Source: Blumeriella jaapii
Lineage: Eukaryota > Ascomycota > Leotiomycetes > Helotiales > Drepanopezizaceae
Length of the DNA stretch: 64,000 nt
Assembly: GCA_009599575.1 (NCBI GenBank)
Contig: VWND01000066.1
Span: 372,001 to 436,000 of the forward strand
Direction: 5' to 3'
Under the pieces are notes generated by a model that was not told the origin of the DNA, searched no databases, and saw nothing but the letters and a program-made list of their open reading frames with translations. The translations under genes were made by a program, and so were the position numbers. This document shows positions 1-11,418 of this stretch, piece by piece. Every line of letters begins with the position of its first letter. The stretch's first letter is position 1.

Positions 1-597
1 GCGGCGTCGCCCAACACGAGCGGCAGAGTCTGCCGGCCTGTCGTTCGGTCCCCGTCCTGATCCTCCATGTCCTGGAACCGGATCGTGCAAGTGATGGCAG
101 CGACCATGACGGCGAGCCAGCTGTAGGTGTGCGGGGTGAGAGGAGAGCCGCAGGCGACGGTGACCGCGCCCGCTCCGAATGTGACGAAGCCCAACGCATT
201 GTTGACCTGCCGAAGGACATAGTGGCCCTCGGCGACGCCGAGGTCGTTGTAGATCCATGTCAGCGCCAGCATGACGACACTCCTGGGAGGCACCTCGGCA
301 CAGCGTTGCAAGCAGCGCGGCTGGGATGGAAAGCATGAGGAGCAGGTGGACGTGCTCGGGCGTGAGGCGGCCCGAGGGAATCGCGCGCCAGGGCTTCTTG
401 ATGGTGTCTTCCAGGATGCCGTTGGGCAGTCGCTGGTTGGCGAGGTTGAAGATCCAGAGGATCATCAAGGTCCACAGGATGGCTTCCATCCCGCCGGCCA
501 GCACGGCGATGCAGGTGACGGGCGTCTGGACGCATAAGAGGCCGGAGAAGGCGGCTGTGAAGGCGAACCGGAATGGGATTTCTTGAATAGTAAGGCA
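1..597 (-). pseudogene. UbiA-family prenyltransferase / membrane terpene cyclase-like, partial and frameshifted
   Basis: Reading the minus strand gives a membrane protein with UbiA-superfamily hallmarks. An N-terminal aspartate-motif region (ANQRLPNGILED, then KKPWRAIPSGRL) is followed by TWIYNDLG and the second Asp-rich motif RFQDMEDQDGDRTTGRQT. The KPWR.IPSGR and DMED.DGDR.TGR signatures are typical of fungal UbiA-like enzymes, which include Fma-TC-type terpene cyclases as well as aromatic prenyltransferases; the exact substrate cannot be read. The frame breaks once, near position 283: one extra G between GASQ and SVVMLALTW separates two otherwise perfectly aligned halves, and no intron fits. 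The 3' end lies beyond the window edge. The 5' exon(s), above about position 597, were not resolved. It could be a real pseudogene or a one-base assembly error. Confidence 0.65.
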
Positions 598-2112
598 GCT
601 TGCATCGCTCTTAAAGCTCCGTCCCGCCGCAATTGCAAATGAGCTTTGTTTTTTCTCTCACCATCCTTCGTTGTTTTCCTGATCTCGTCAGTCAAGGTCT
701 GTCTTATCGGAGAATCTCCTACTCCAAAGCAACGCCTCAAGAAACAGCTTTTGTATGACATATTTGCACACAGGCTCTGAGCATATATTTCCGGAAATGG
801 TCATGTCACCACGCATAGAATCAACATGGGGGTTGTGCTGCGCATTTATCTGTACGTGTCTATCAGACTTGCCGGCCGTTTTGTCTTCAAGAGAAGCTGT
901 AGCACTAGAATAGCCGCTACGAACTCGCGACGCTAGTCAATCCTCTGTTATTGACCAAGACAACCAAAAGAGGCAAGCCTTCCGTGGGCCCTGGGGGAAA
1001 ACCGCACTGCTAAAGATACACTTTGTGCACATCGTTACCACCGTCTATGCCTAACACATGCCATCTTCATGCAACTTTGACGTTTGAAGCCTGTCTGTCC
1101 ACCGATTCCACGAGTCACGGACACCGCGAGCGTATGCCGCATTACGAACAATGGGCCCGGCGTCACCATCCGGGAGAGCTGCGCGGGCGTGAGCGGTGGT
1201 CACAAAAAGAGATTTGAGGAGGGGGATGCCGAGGAGAAGCAGCGCGCGGCGGCGAGTATTCGCATTACGAGCTTTGTGTCGGTGGGCGTGGGGTATCCGG
1301 CGCAAGCCAAAGCCCAAGCCCAAGCCCAAGCTCAAGCGCCAGCTCGTGCGAAGACGACAGATCTGAGGAAGGAGAAGCAGCTATCGATGAGAATGAAGAG
1401 CGCGTGTTGAGCTGAGCGGAGCGGAGCGGCTGGCCTGGGATCGATCATCGAGAGCGAGGCGTCGGCGTTCTTGGGTTTGTGAGGGCGGCTGACAGAGTTG
1501 TAAGAGATTCCTTCGATTCCGTAAGTAAGCTGTTTAGATTTGAGGCTTTGAGGGCCACTATGTCCCGTTTGGAGGAGACTCTCGGTAGAGTTGTGACTTT
1601 GCCTTGTCCTAGAAAGCTCTACATAGGCTTGGGGAAAAAGTAGCATGCCACTTCGTATCTCCCTTTCTCTGCATAGTCAGTCAGCCTTTTTCGAGCGTAG
1701 GAGACGTCGACCTACGTGGGTAAGCAGTAGATGTGCACACCATTGGTGCAATATGATCAAACGGTCTCGCTCAGCAAAGCATGATACCTTTGATAATACC
1801 TAAAAAGCATACAGCACGCAGTCTGTGTATCGAACACAGGTCGTCACCAAATAGCCGCGGCTTCAACTCATAACACCGTCTCATCAGAATCCGGAAATCG
1901 CATCCCGTTCTTCTATTACCCACATTAACAAATTAAATATTATACAACGTTTTCCCATACAGAGACCCAACTAATGCAACCCGGCCCAGTCATCCATAAA
2001 CTGAAGAAGACCCAATCAGTACATATTAGGAAAAAACATTGATCAAACCCCTAGAGTGCTTGTAGCTGTGTCAACTACAGGCAGAGACGGTCTGGTCCAT
2101 CCGCTTGGGTGC
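598..2112. other. Intergenic, no supportable gene
   Basis: I see no recognisable protein here. Both strands are open over 1051-1410, but neither translation resembles a family. The plus-strand frame contains a short Ala-Gln run made by a 6-bp repeat (caagcc) at about 1305-1340. The upstream exon of the UbiA-like gene may lie at 600-760. The stretch 1750-2050 is AT-rich and is probably the 3' flank of the homeobox gene. Confidence 0.5.
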
Positions 2113-4555
2113 TCATTCATCTTCGTCGTCAGCCATCGCAAGAAGCGCCTGCACATGTCCCAGCGCCTTTGTTTTCTTTTTGACCTCGTTACTAGTCCTA
2201 TCCAAAATCTCCAGCTCCAGCTCTCTATCCTGAGCCATCGACGCCTGATGCTCTTGAAGCTTGTGCAGTCTATCGGCGTACCTAGCTTCGATTTCCATGA
2301 TGCTCTGCCTGATTATTTGGTCCCTCTCATGCACCACGGCCCTATAATCATTCGAGATGGAATCCAAACTCTGCTCGATCTGGGTCATGTTCTGCAAGCG
2401 CGACGCCACCTCGCGGTTCAGAGTGTCAATCTGGGCCCGGTAGGTGTTGGCTTTGCGGAAAAACATTTCTTTGTCGCTGCCCGCAACGTGATCATCTGAA
2501 AGCGGAGGACTGGCTGCGGACGCTTGCCGTGGTCCGGGAGGGGAGTAGCGGCGGCCGCTGCTGTGGCAGTGATCTGGGAGCGTGGCGGGGGTTTGCCGTA
2601 TGGATGCGCCCCAACTGGGGTCGGCGTCGGCGTGTTTGAATAAGGATTTGACCTGGGGCCATTGTTGACAGGGTTCCACAATGCCCCCGAAATAGGTGTG
2701 GGCGACTTCTTCATCGTCGGCTGCTGGAGGTCCGGCTCGGTTCCAGGTTCGATTCTCCTCGGCCCGGGCCCTTGGCCTGTGGTTTGCAGGGCACCGTCGC
2801 CGAATATGTTCACCGCCGGGAATGATGAACCCATACTCCCACGCGATGAGATGGTTGTAGCCGCTGTCTCTCGGCTCGCTGACGACCCGGCCATGGATGG
2901 ATGGCGCGAAGCGTCGGTTGACGAGCCAAACGAGTGTCGGGGTTCTTCTTCGTCTGGTCGATCAGACCGCATTGCCACACTTCCTACCGGGTAGGGTGAA
3001 ACGTGTGGGGAAGGTTCCTCAGTGAAGTGCTGCGGAAAGTCAGGCTTCAGACGCATTCTTTTCGACTGGTGATCATCACGAGCCTGCGAGTCCATGGCAT
3101 CTTCGTCGACAGAGAGGCTGCTATCTTTGTGATCGAGTGTAAAGGGTCCCCGTTTGAGACTGCCCGGCGTAGCCGACGCATCAAAAGACTCGTTGGCACT
3201 TGACGCACGCGACTGATTGGAAGACAGATGTTGATGCTGGCCTTTGTGGGAGCGACGATGGACAAACCAATTCTATGCTTGTCAGCCCAAGGGATTCGAA
3301 AGATGAGTTGGCTACCGACCCTGATCGTCTTCTCTTCTACTTCCAAATCATAGGCCAACTCGGCTCGCTTGCGACTGTCGGGATACGTCCCATTACTCGC
3401 AGCCTCCGCTTCGAGAATGGCCCTTTGCGTCGCATTGAAGCGGAACCCTCGAATCTTTGACTTTAACGGAGGCGGAGACTCGGGTTTGATGAGAATTTGC
3501 GACATTTTGCTTTTGCTGCTCGGCTCTCCTGCCAATGTCAACACCTCAACCGTGTGTGGATGACCAGGTCTCTTACTGTTCCTTGGACGATACTCATCCT
3601 CCGAGATATCCTGTTCGGACGGTCCCGGTGTAGCGGTCGGAGTGAATACTGATGTGGCATTCGACGGCAGAATGTGCCTCGGCGCTGACGGCCGAAGCTC
3701 TCCGTCATGTTCTTCATCATTGGGCTCTTCCTCCTGTGCTTCAGCCTCTCGTGGCTCTTGATCTTCATCCTGAGGAGTATGGGTCTCCTCTCCGGCCTCT
3801 GGAGACTCAGACGGCGAATCAAGCATGCCACCGCGATCAACCACTCCATCTGATCCATTTCCAGGATCCTTGGAATCTTCCTCCTCTGGTTTCCCGGGTT
3901 TCTCGGAAAGCTCATTCCCCAGCCTGACCCAGTGCGCCGAACAAGCATGCGGAGATCGGTGAAAACCCTCCTGCAGCAGCCGGGAGGAAACGTACTTCCA
4001 GTGCCGCGACCAGGGCACCACAGCTTCCGGGGATTCCTTCTCGAGCGCCAGCTGGTCCTCCGTGACGTCTATCAAGATGCGCTGCTCGCGCTCGTCCCAT
4101 CTCGAGCCCGGCGCGTCCTGATCGGGACTCTTTCGGGTCTCGACGACGCGCCTCCAATAACCTCGACACGCAACATCGGACCGGTGGAAGCCAAGATCGC
4201 CCAGCTGCGAGGCCACGCGTCGCCAGAGGGCCGCCCAGGAGATCTCGCGCGATGGGTCCTGCGACTCGAGATCGATCTGGTCGTTGGTGAGACGGACGAG
4301 GATATCTAGAGCACACACCGGCGCGTGAGCAAACACACACACATAGGGTTCGAAGCATGTCGATACCTCCCTACACCTTGGTGCACGTGAAGGGGAGAGA
4401 GAGAGACGCGGATAACGGAAAAGACGGATCTGACCCCAGTCGAGGTCATCGTCAATGCATGATAGTGGAGGGAGCTGAGGGAAAACCAAGGGCATACCGT
4501 GTTCCTCGTCGGTCCACCGCGCCATCTCCCGACCAGAGCCACTGCCGCCACTCAT
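2113..4555 (-). CDS. Homeodomain transcription factor with two Myb/SANT-like N-terminal domains
   Basis: Exons: 4555-4498, 4305-3320, then 3272 to the stop at 2113. The start MSGGSGSGREMARW is chosen because the 192-nt intron 4497-4306 (gtatgc...ctag) joins DEEH to DILVRL in frame. Two related helix-rich Trp domains follow, at residues ~13-72 (RWTDEEH...GYWRR) and ~88-147 (RWDEREQ...AHWVR). Then comes a Glu/Pro-rich acidic linker and a homeodomain at ~305-362. The 47-nt intron 3319-3273 restores helix 3 as KTIR|NWFVHRRSHK, the WF.xRR core that binds DNA. A Ser/Pro-rich middle leads into a C-terminal coiled coil (DKEMFFRKANTYRAQI... to MADDEDE). The frame changes between about 2652 and 2496; a further short intron (for example 2652-2510 or 2652-2561) would fix it but is not certain. 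Likely a nuclear regulator; target genes unknown. Confidence 0.82.
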
Positions 4556-6317
4556 GTTGCCTGCCCTGCCGCGCCGGGCCCCCGACTTCCCTGGGATTGG
4601 GGGGGCTGGGTGCTGAGGTCGATGTCGATGTCGATGTCGATATCGATGCGTGAAGCTGAAGTCGAACGGAGGGGGCGAGATGTGCGCCACGCGGAATTGA
4701 CGACACGCGCGGTGCAGCAAGCGCGCCGAACGCGCGCCTGTGACGATGAGTAAGCAACTCAGCCGCGCAGCCGCGTAGCCGCGTACTCAACTGTACGATA
4801 AGTACAGATAGGTCGGTCAGTCGGGCCGAAATGATCTGCCAAGCCCGGTGAGATCATGTGACCGATTTACGGGGTCGCCGGGATTTCTATGTAAACAATC
4901 CTACGCCGCTTTTGCGCTGATGTGATATTGCTCCTATGTAAAGCTTCGGCTTTTAAGAAGCGTGAAAGGTTCTAGCAAACTGGCTGGTTGTTCTCGGATG
5001 TGATCAGAGTAATGACCTATGCCATGCAATTGAAATATCCAAGCACGTTAACGCTACGGGCAGTACACGAACGGGCTATCGAGACTTGTATAGGTGTGAA
5101 GGACGTTTCTCATAGAACCTTCCTATCGGACTGGTTGGTTGTTGTCGAATGTCATCATGTCAAATGTGATCAGAATGACAACCTCCGTAGAGCAAATGAA
5201 ATAACTACGCATAGATATGCTACGGACTACGTAAGGAAGGGCTATTGAGGATCGTGAAAGGTGGAAACGATGACTTGCATGAGACCTTCCTAGTGGACTG
5301 GCTTGTCGTTGTCGACTGTGATCAGAACAATAGAACGATCAGATGCCAAGGCATCTTCAAGATGATTGTAAGATGCTTCAGCCTCGACAGTGCTGCAAGA
5401 TTACAGATCACTCGTCTACTTTAGTTCATCCCCGTGGTGCCGTACAAAAGTTGCCTGGCTGGGTATTACTGTACTGTTCAGTCTTGAGGGTACTCGGGTG
5501 AACGGATAGGCCGAATCTATCTGTGGAAGCAGAACTGTTATGGTATGCTCCCGTTCATACTGGAAAAAGAGCATTTCCTTCTTGGGTAAAACGGCGAAGA
5601 ATGGCCACCTAGGTCATTGTAGGAGTGGCAGCTTGCAAGTCGTCGGCTACGGCCCGTGATAAAACAAAATCATCAATCCTTCTGTACTACCAAAATAATC
5701 CCTACGGATATATTTAGCCCTCCAACGCAACTTATCTTTGCACGCCGTTCCGGCCCGATAATTTGTGTTACGCGGATGGCGACAATATAATAAATCGGGT
5801 CAAATACAATGATGCTATATTGTCACGGATCGTGCTGGCCCCATGCCCCCACCTAGCGTCAAAAAGTCAGATACATCCTTGGCCGGAAAATCAGGCGACT
5901 TGGAAGATTATTTTGGTAATGCGGTCCTGTTGCAACATGCAACTGAGTAATTCACACGCTCGCACGAAAATCTGCTTTAATTTTGCAGCAAAGGATTGCG
6001 ATTTCGTCTGTTACTGGGTCGAACGGCAAGTCCGTGGAAACGGGCTCACCGGCATTGTACCTATCAAGCTTGAGAGGTATTATCATCATACGACCTCGCA
6101 TGAATAGCACGCGGTAAGGAAAATAGCCACGAGCAAGCCGGAAAGCAGTTTGCAAGTGCTACGAAATCTTTATATGGTAAACCCTTTATATACATGCCTT
6201 CCCATCTTGCAGTCTCAAAGTATTCAAACCACAGCCGTCCATCTAAGTAGCACGCACAGTCACTGCGGGTGCTTTCATTGCTTCAGACCAAAGCTTTTCA
6301 GTTGGGCAGATATAATT
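4556..6317. other. Intergenic with degenerate tandem repeat; promoter of the trypsin-like gene at the right end
   Basis: No gene supported. The upstream region of the homeobox gene (4556-4900) is GC-rich with short gatgtc repeats at 4619-4646. A triplicated repeat occupies 4961-5390. TATA-like tracts (tttatat) at about 6168-6195 lie roughly 120-150 bp before the ATG at 6318. Confidence 0.5.
4961..5390 (+). repeat. Three degenerate tandem copies of a ~150-170 bp unit
   Basis: The core 'actggttggttgttgtcgaa' followed by 'tgtgatcagaa' occurs three times with changes, at about 4979, 5131 and 5297. Each copy is preceded by a 'gtgaaagg...accttccta' motif, and copies 2 and 3 also share 'gggctat(c/t)gag' at their left end. 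The copies share order as well as sequence, so this is a diverged tandem array rather than chance similarity. No coding potential seen. Confidence 0.65.
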
Positions 6318-7321
6318 ATGACTATGTTGGTGATCCTCGCGCTTGCGAGTCTCCCTGCTTTGTCTATTGCCGCAGCTGTCGCGAATCCTCTGCCGCTAGC
6401 GATGTCAGGTAGGATACACCCCCCGCCCCGGCTCGGTGTTGAGGGAACGAACCAATAATAACATTTTATAGGTGAAAACGCTACTCCAGGTTCTCCGATC
6501 CCCAACCATGTCGCCTTTCTTCTAGACGGGAGCGTGATCTGTGGAGGCTTCTTGGTCAACTCGGTGACTGTGTTTGCTCCAGCTCATTGCGCAAGAAAAG
6601 GGCCTTTAAATCAATACCAAGTCCGTATTGGCTCTTTAGTAAGTTCATTGATCTCGAGTCGGGCTCTCCTACAGATCAGCTGATGTTCCATCGCAGGATT
6701 CTACATCCGGTGGTTCTCTTATTGGTGTGACTGAGGCGGTTCAACACGAGAGCTACAAAGGAGATGGGGCCTACGACGTCTCTCTATTAAAACTTGCCCA
6801 CGCTTTCGAGCCAGGACCTGGCGTCTCCGAAAACCTCAGATACTCCCGGAAGCTTGCTAAGTATCCCGTAGGCTGGCCACTCATAGCCAGCCGATGGGGT
6901 GCAACTAGCAAGGAAGGCGACTTGTCTCCTACCGAGCTTCGCTGGGGCAGCACCGAAGCTGTGTCTAAACCAGACTGCAACGCTATTTACGAGAAAAACA
7001 AAATCATTCTAGACGAGTCTTTGTTTTGCGCCAAGTCTCCTGCTGGCAAGCGCTCTTGCGAAGGTGATAACGGAGAACTATTATACGATAAGTTCGACCG
7101 TCAGTAGTCACCGCTTACAATACCAATAGAGAAGAATATATGCTAACAACGAGATAGACTCCGTGGTTGGCGTTGCTGACTTGGTTTATGGCTGTTCCCC
7201 GGACCTCCCAAGTGTGTACATCGATGTTGGGTACTACAAAGGATGGATACGACAGAATAAATGGGAAGCAGGAAAAGGTAACCCCCAGAGATCTAAAGCT
7301 GTGCTTATCAGTCAAGTTTGA
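6318..7321 (+). CDS. Secreted trypsin-like (S1) serine protease homologue, predicted inactive
   Basis: Four exons (6318-6408, 6472-6638, 6697-7099, 7158-7321) with canonical gt..ag borders give 274 residues, in frame throughout. An N-terminal signal peptide (MTMLVILALASLPALSIAAA) precedes the S1 fold. The catalytic His is kept in APAHC (H69) and the Asp in YDVSLLKL (D113). The usual GDSGGP active-site loop reads GDNGEL, so the nucleophile Ser is Asn211. The S1-pocket position six residues upstream, Asp in trypsin, is Arg205, and there is no IVGG activation motif. The C-terminal exon is conserved (VVGVADLVYGCS, YIDVGYYKGWI). The product should be secreted and keep the fold but lack peptidase activity. 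Ser-to-Asn, Gly-to-Glu and Pro-to-Leu are each explainable by one G:C to A:T transition. It is convergent with the GH71 gene. Confidence 0.88.
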
Positions 7322-7423
7322 TAAGATCAGGGCGCGGCATGGAGTTGTGAGGGGCTTATAATTTTGAGAGGTTTCTACAGTATATGAAGGATAGCTTACG
7401 CAATGAGATTTACGAATAACGTC

Positions 7424-8880
7424 TTAGAAGGACCCCACCCAAGGATTGTAATTAGTACAACCACCAGGCAATACCGTCCCAGATGTTATGGCCTTACCCG
7501 TACCACTGCCCGTGCTCACTCCGTTCCTCGTCACCCAGAACCTGGGTGCCCCTGTCTGTCCGTTGAACGATTGGCTTTGGTGAGTAACGCCGGCGCCAAA
7601 ATTGTACACCGTCTCTGGATTACTTCCAATCTGGACGTGGACTTGAGCTGGGCTGCTCAGCATCGCCGTGAAAAAGATCTTATCTAGGAGGATTTGGTTG
7701 GGTGAGACTTCCGGTACACCATTGTCTTGTGAACTGTCACCACCTACCACCCCACAAGTAGTACCCGCTGCCGCAGGCGCCGTACGATACCAGTATTGCA
7801 TTTGATCACGGCTGATGGTGAAGGCGTTACCCTTGTATGTGGCGATGTAATAGGGAAGGAAGTCCAGCCAACTCTCATGGGATTGACCATCCACGTAGAT
7901 GCCGGAGCCTGCTGGAATCTCGGTTGTTGATCTCAGAGGACCCACGTAACTCGACTCCCCCCAGTCGTTCCAGGTAACAATCCTAGGACTCATTAGAAGC
8001 TTTCTAACCAAGTCATGAGGTAGACGAACTGGATAAATGGAGCGCCGAAGTCAATAGCCTGGCGCCAACGTAGCGCCCACGAATCGTCACCTCGCCAAAC
8101 CCATTTCTTGGGACTGTCGGCCGAGTGAAAAAACCAGGGTGAGATACCCATCATGTAGCTTTTAGAACCCAAGACCGAGCGCCACTGGTTGTCGAGATCC
8201 GTATTGATATCAGAGGCTCCAATTGGCCACATGTCCCAATTGAAAGCGCCCTCCACTTTGTCCAAATGCTGCGCGAATCCAGATGGACCAAAACTAGTCC
8301 ACTGAAGGGATCTAATTAGGGACGTTGAAAACCAGGGGTAGAGAAACACTCACATCTGGGACGAACCATATCCCTCCCACATTTGATCTGATGACTCCAC
8401 CATGCGCCCAGTCGTTGGTGTTATCACGGCCCTCGAATGTTGACACGAGCAGGTCACCGTTATATCGAAAATAAGCTGGACTGTTCTTGTACTGGTTCAG
8501 GTACGAGACAACGGATCGGTCTCCAGTGGCAGGCCATGTTTGGCCTCCGCCAAGATAGTCGAAGGCGAAGAATAACTTGAATCCCGAACCAGCGGCTTCG
8601 GCGGCAGCGAAGGCGTTGGCGACTGTGCAGAATATCAGAATGGTGAGGATCAAGAATTTGAAAAGCTCTGACCTTGGACGTAGATGTTTGGATCAGGGTA
8701 GGCAATGTTAAGCACGAAGGCATCTAGGCCCGTGTTTCGAGCAAGAGTGATGTCTTGAGCCCAGGTATCTTGAGAATGGGCTGCAGTGTTACCGACGACC
8801 ACATGAGCAAAAGCAAATTTCTGAGCCACGGTGGAGGACACAAGCCCCAGGAGGGCACAACAAGCCACTAGAAGCCTCAT
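7424..8880 (-). CDS. GH71 alpha-1,3-glucanase (mutanase), secreted
   Basis: Glycoside hydrolase family 71 enzymes cut alpha-1,3-glucan of fungal cell walls. The signal peptide MRLLVACCALLGLVSSTVAQ is followed by KFAFAHVVVGN, the usual start of mature GH71. Further family blocks are FKLFFAFDYLGGG, VSTFEGRDN, IWFVPDWTSFGPSGF, FNWDMWP, ISPWFFHS and VTWNDWGESSYVGP. Exons: 8880-8673, 8622-8354, 8301 to about 8027, and about 7982-7424. The first two introns (8672-8623 and 8353-8302) splice cleanly. The third, around 8025-7983, has a good branch site (ttctaatga) and acceptor (cctag), but the only nearby donor (gtctac) leaves the frame off by one. Either a non-canonical splice site or a one-base indel is present. 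With that single fix the protein is about 436 residues, a normal length for the family. Confidence 0.87.
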
Positions 8881-8931
8881 GATGATCGATTTGCGGTGTG
8901 TGCTGCGAAATATCACAAGGTGCAATGGTTG

Positions 8932-8938
8932 ATTTATA
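8932..8938 (-). promoter_or_regulatory. TATA-box-like element of the GH71 gene
   Basis: The minus strand reads ctataaatc about 52-58 bp before the ATG at 8880, a plausible TATA position for a short 5' UTR. Sequence match only. Confidence 0.45.
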
Positions 8939-10995
8939 GCCTGAAGCTGGATCGAAGATCGCACGCAGGTTGCTGCAATCCCGAGTGAATCAGATACTCG
9001 TATTGAGCGGTGATAAATCTCTCCGTGACACAGGTACAGTAGAGGTCTTATCACAGCTATTAATAAGCCGCTTGCTGGGATCGTCCGAGTCCCCAAAGTC
9101 AAGAGACGGTTGAAAGGTTTGCCTACTTCACTTGCAGCATGTTCTATCGAATGTGCATCCAGTAAATTCTCAGATTCCGTACATTGGGCCGCTTGCCGGG
9201 TGTTACGGCCGGTAGGTTCGTAAACAAGACTTGACCCTGCTACTGATTTTATCAAATGCGACCAAAATGGGCACAAGAAACTCCGCAACACAAGAAAGAT
9301 ACCGCACGAGGCCCTCGACTCTTAGAGAAAGCTGACCAGTACCCCTGTCGTCCTCAGCCTCCGGTTGCGTGATGACTGTGCAGCGTTCAATCAATAAATG
9401 CCGGGGCCAACGAGTGTACGACGCTGTTTACCAAGACGGGATTTGATAGTAGCGTTTCCTTGCAGATCATCCACTTGGTTATTTATAGATGTTAATGTCT
9501 TACTGTGTACATACTTAAACCCCCTGCCCGCCGAGCTTGGCTTACATACTGTAGTAGTGGCTTGCTGTTTGGGACACCAGGCTTAGTCTTGTCTCTCATC
9601 GTTCCAAGGTCTTTCAAGACCCAAATCTGCACAAGGCCCAGTCTTCTTCTCCGAACTGCACCTTGGCGCTATGTTTTCAGAGGGATTTCTGTTTGCTTGC
9701 AACGTCTCTACCAAAAAACGACTTTGCTATCACGGCCATGGAAAACTCCGAGAACTGATGATCAACAGACTGGGCCGAATACTCTCGCGGCTCTAGACTT
9801 CATGACCAGAAACAAGCTCCCCACGGAAAACACACGATGTTCCCAAATCTCTTAATCCATATCTATCACTATTTTGTAACCCATACAGACGTCATTTATA
9901 CTGTTACTTTGAGTCTTATTGCTTTAGTAAAAATCACAAAATCGGTGTGAGCCAGCAAACTAGAAGATTACAATCCCCAAACCCGAGTAGCAAACACTAA
10001 ACTTTTGGACATTAGCTGCGAAGTGGTATCATTCCAGTCTCTGCTAGTTGACGTCTGTCCTTGCATCCTCGATTCCTTAACTTCAGCGCTACACTGATGA
10101 CATCTGCGACCTCGATAATGCTTGCGATCAACAAACGAGTGATGTGACCATTATTAGGTAGATAGACAATAGAATATTTTTTACCCACCTACCCTTTTCT
10201 ACCAGCACGGCCCAGTATCGTCTGGACGCCCTCGACCAATCCAATCCTGTTGCGAGATCGTTTCCGAAGTCAGGTCCAGATTGCATCTTTTCTTTCAATT
10301 GTTAGCGTACCTGGTTATTACAAAATGGGCAGGGAAGATGCGTTTTACTAAGTTGACTTCCAAAAATTCTATCTGTCCTTCTTAGTCTCTGAAATAATGA
10401 CTTGCAAATTAAACTCTACAATAGTTAGTTACCTACCATTGCTAGATTGCTCTTCCACTGCTTGTTTGATCCTGGCACTGTAAAGTATTGTCTGATCTGG
10501 GCCGCTACCAACAATTAGTACAACGCTATTGTATGATACTCGGTTGAGGGCTCCGTCAGAGTTAGAGAGAGAGATTACTTCTCCCAGAAGTGTGCATATA
10601 TTCATCTAAAGGGTGTTCTAGAGAAGAAGAACAAGACGTGGATGGGCTAGTCCGTGCACCAGAGTGGCCTCAGGCCACGATCCTACCAGAATCAACGACT
10701 AGGCGAGCTCTAAACGTCGTGATGTATGCACTTAAGCGAGGAAAAGATGCCACAGATAGCCGAGCTAAAGGGGCCGAAAGGGCCGAGACGTCACAACGGC
10801 TATGAACTGTTTTCGCAGATTGTACAAAAACGCTGAAACCGCGGGATTGAAATCCCAGAGAAGAATTCGACATAAGCTCTTTTTCTTTTTGAAGGTTTGG
10901 CTGATTCTGAGTTATCAAACTTTGTACGTAAATTAAACGAATAAGCATCGTTTGCTGCGCCGGACACTTTAGACCTGCTGTCCACTTTGACGAAG

Positions 10996-11060
10996 AAGAT
11001 TATCATCATCATCATTAATATATTACTATTATATCATATCATCATCATCATCATCATCAG

Positions 11061-11101
<41 letters not shown>

Positions 11102-11129
11102 GCATCATCATCATCATCATTATTATCAA
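10996..11129 (+). repeat. (ATC)n microsatellite, interrupted
   Basis: About 130 bp of mostly atc trinucleotides with a few att, agc and ata interruptions. It lies roughly 400 bp upstream of the RGG-protein start, so it may sit in its promoter. Confidence 0.9.
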
Positions 11130-11398
11130 AATTTCGTTGTCATTATTGTATCCATCAACCCTTACCATCTTTAGTAGCTTCAACCTTTCCCCTCCCCCTC
11201 TAGCACATGGAACATCATAAGCCCGAACCGAAACCCACCACATACATAAAGCCACCGCAACCCTTGTTCGTTCTCATCCATATTCCTCAATCTCGCACTC
11301 TTAAAGCCACAACCTATCGCTACATTAACGACATATTCTTTGAAGTTTGTGGTCATCTATTTCAGTTCACTGCGCCCATTGAGCGGATTACGAGGACG

Positions 11399-11418
11399 AG
11401 AGAGAGAGAGAGAGAGAG
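11399..11418 (+). repeat. (GA)n tract in the 5' region of the RGG-protein gene
   Basis: Ten GA dinucleotides about 120 bp before the ATG at 11539, probably in the promoter or 5' UTR. Confidence 0.85.

Noticed and set aside
1051..1410. Overlapping open frames on both strands
   Set aside because: No family motif, no signal peptide, and the Gln/Ala run comes from a 6-bp simple repeat.
8000..8011. Very short 26-nt intron (gttaga to cctag) to repair the GH71 frame
   Set aside because: Far below the size of the other introns in the window and would leave extra residues (YLMTW) in a conserved barrel strand.
9505..9855. 116-codon plus-strand ORF
   Set aside because: No recognisable domain, no upstream promoter features, irregular codon use; probably chance.
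10996..11255. Poly-Ile or poly-Met ORFs over the ATC microsatellite
   Set aside because: Pure translation of a simple repeat; no coding evidence.
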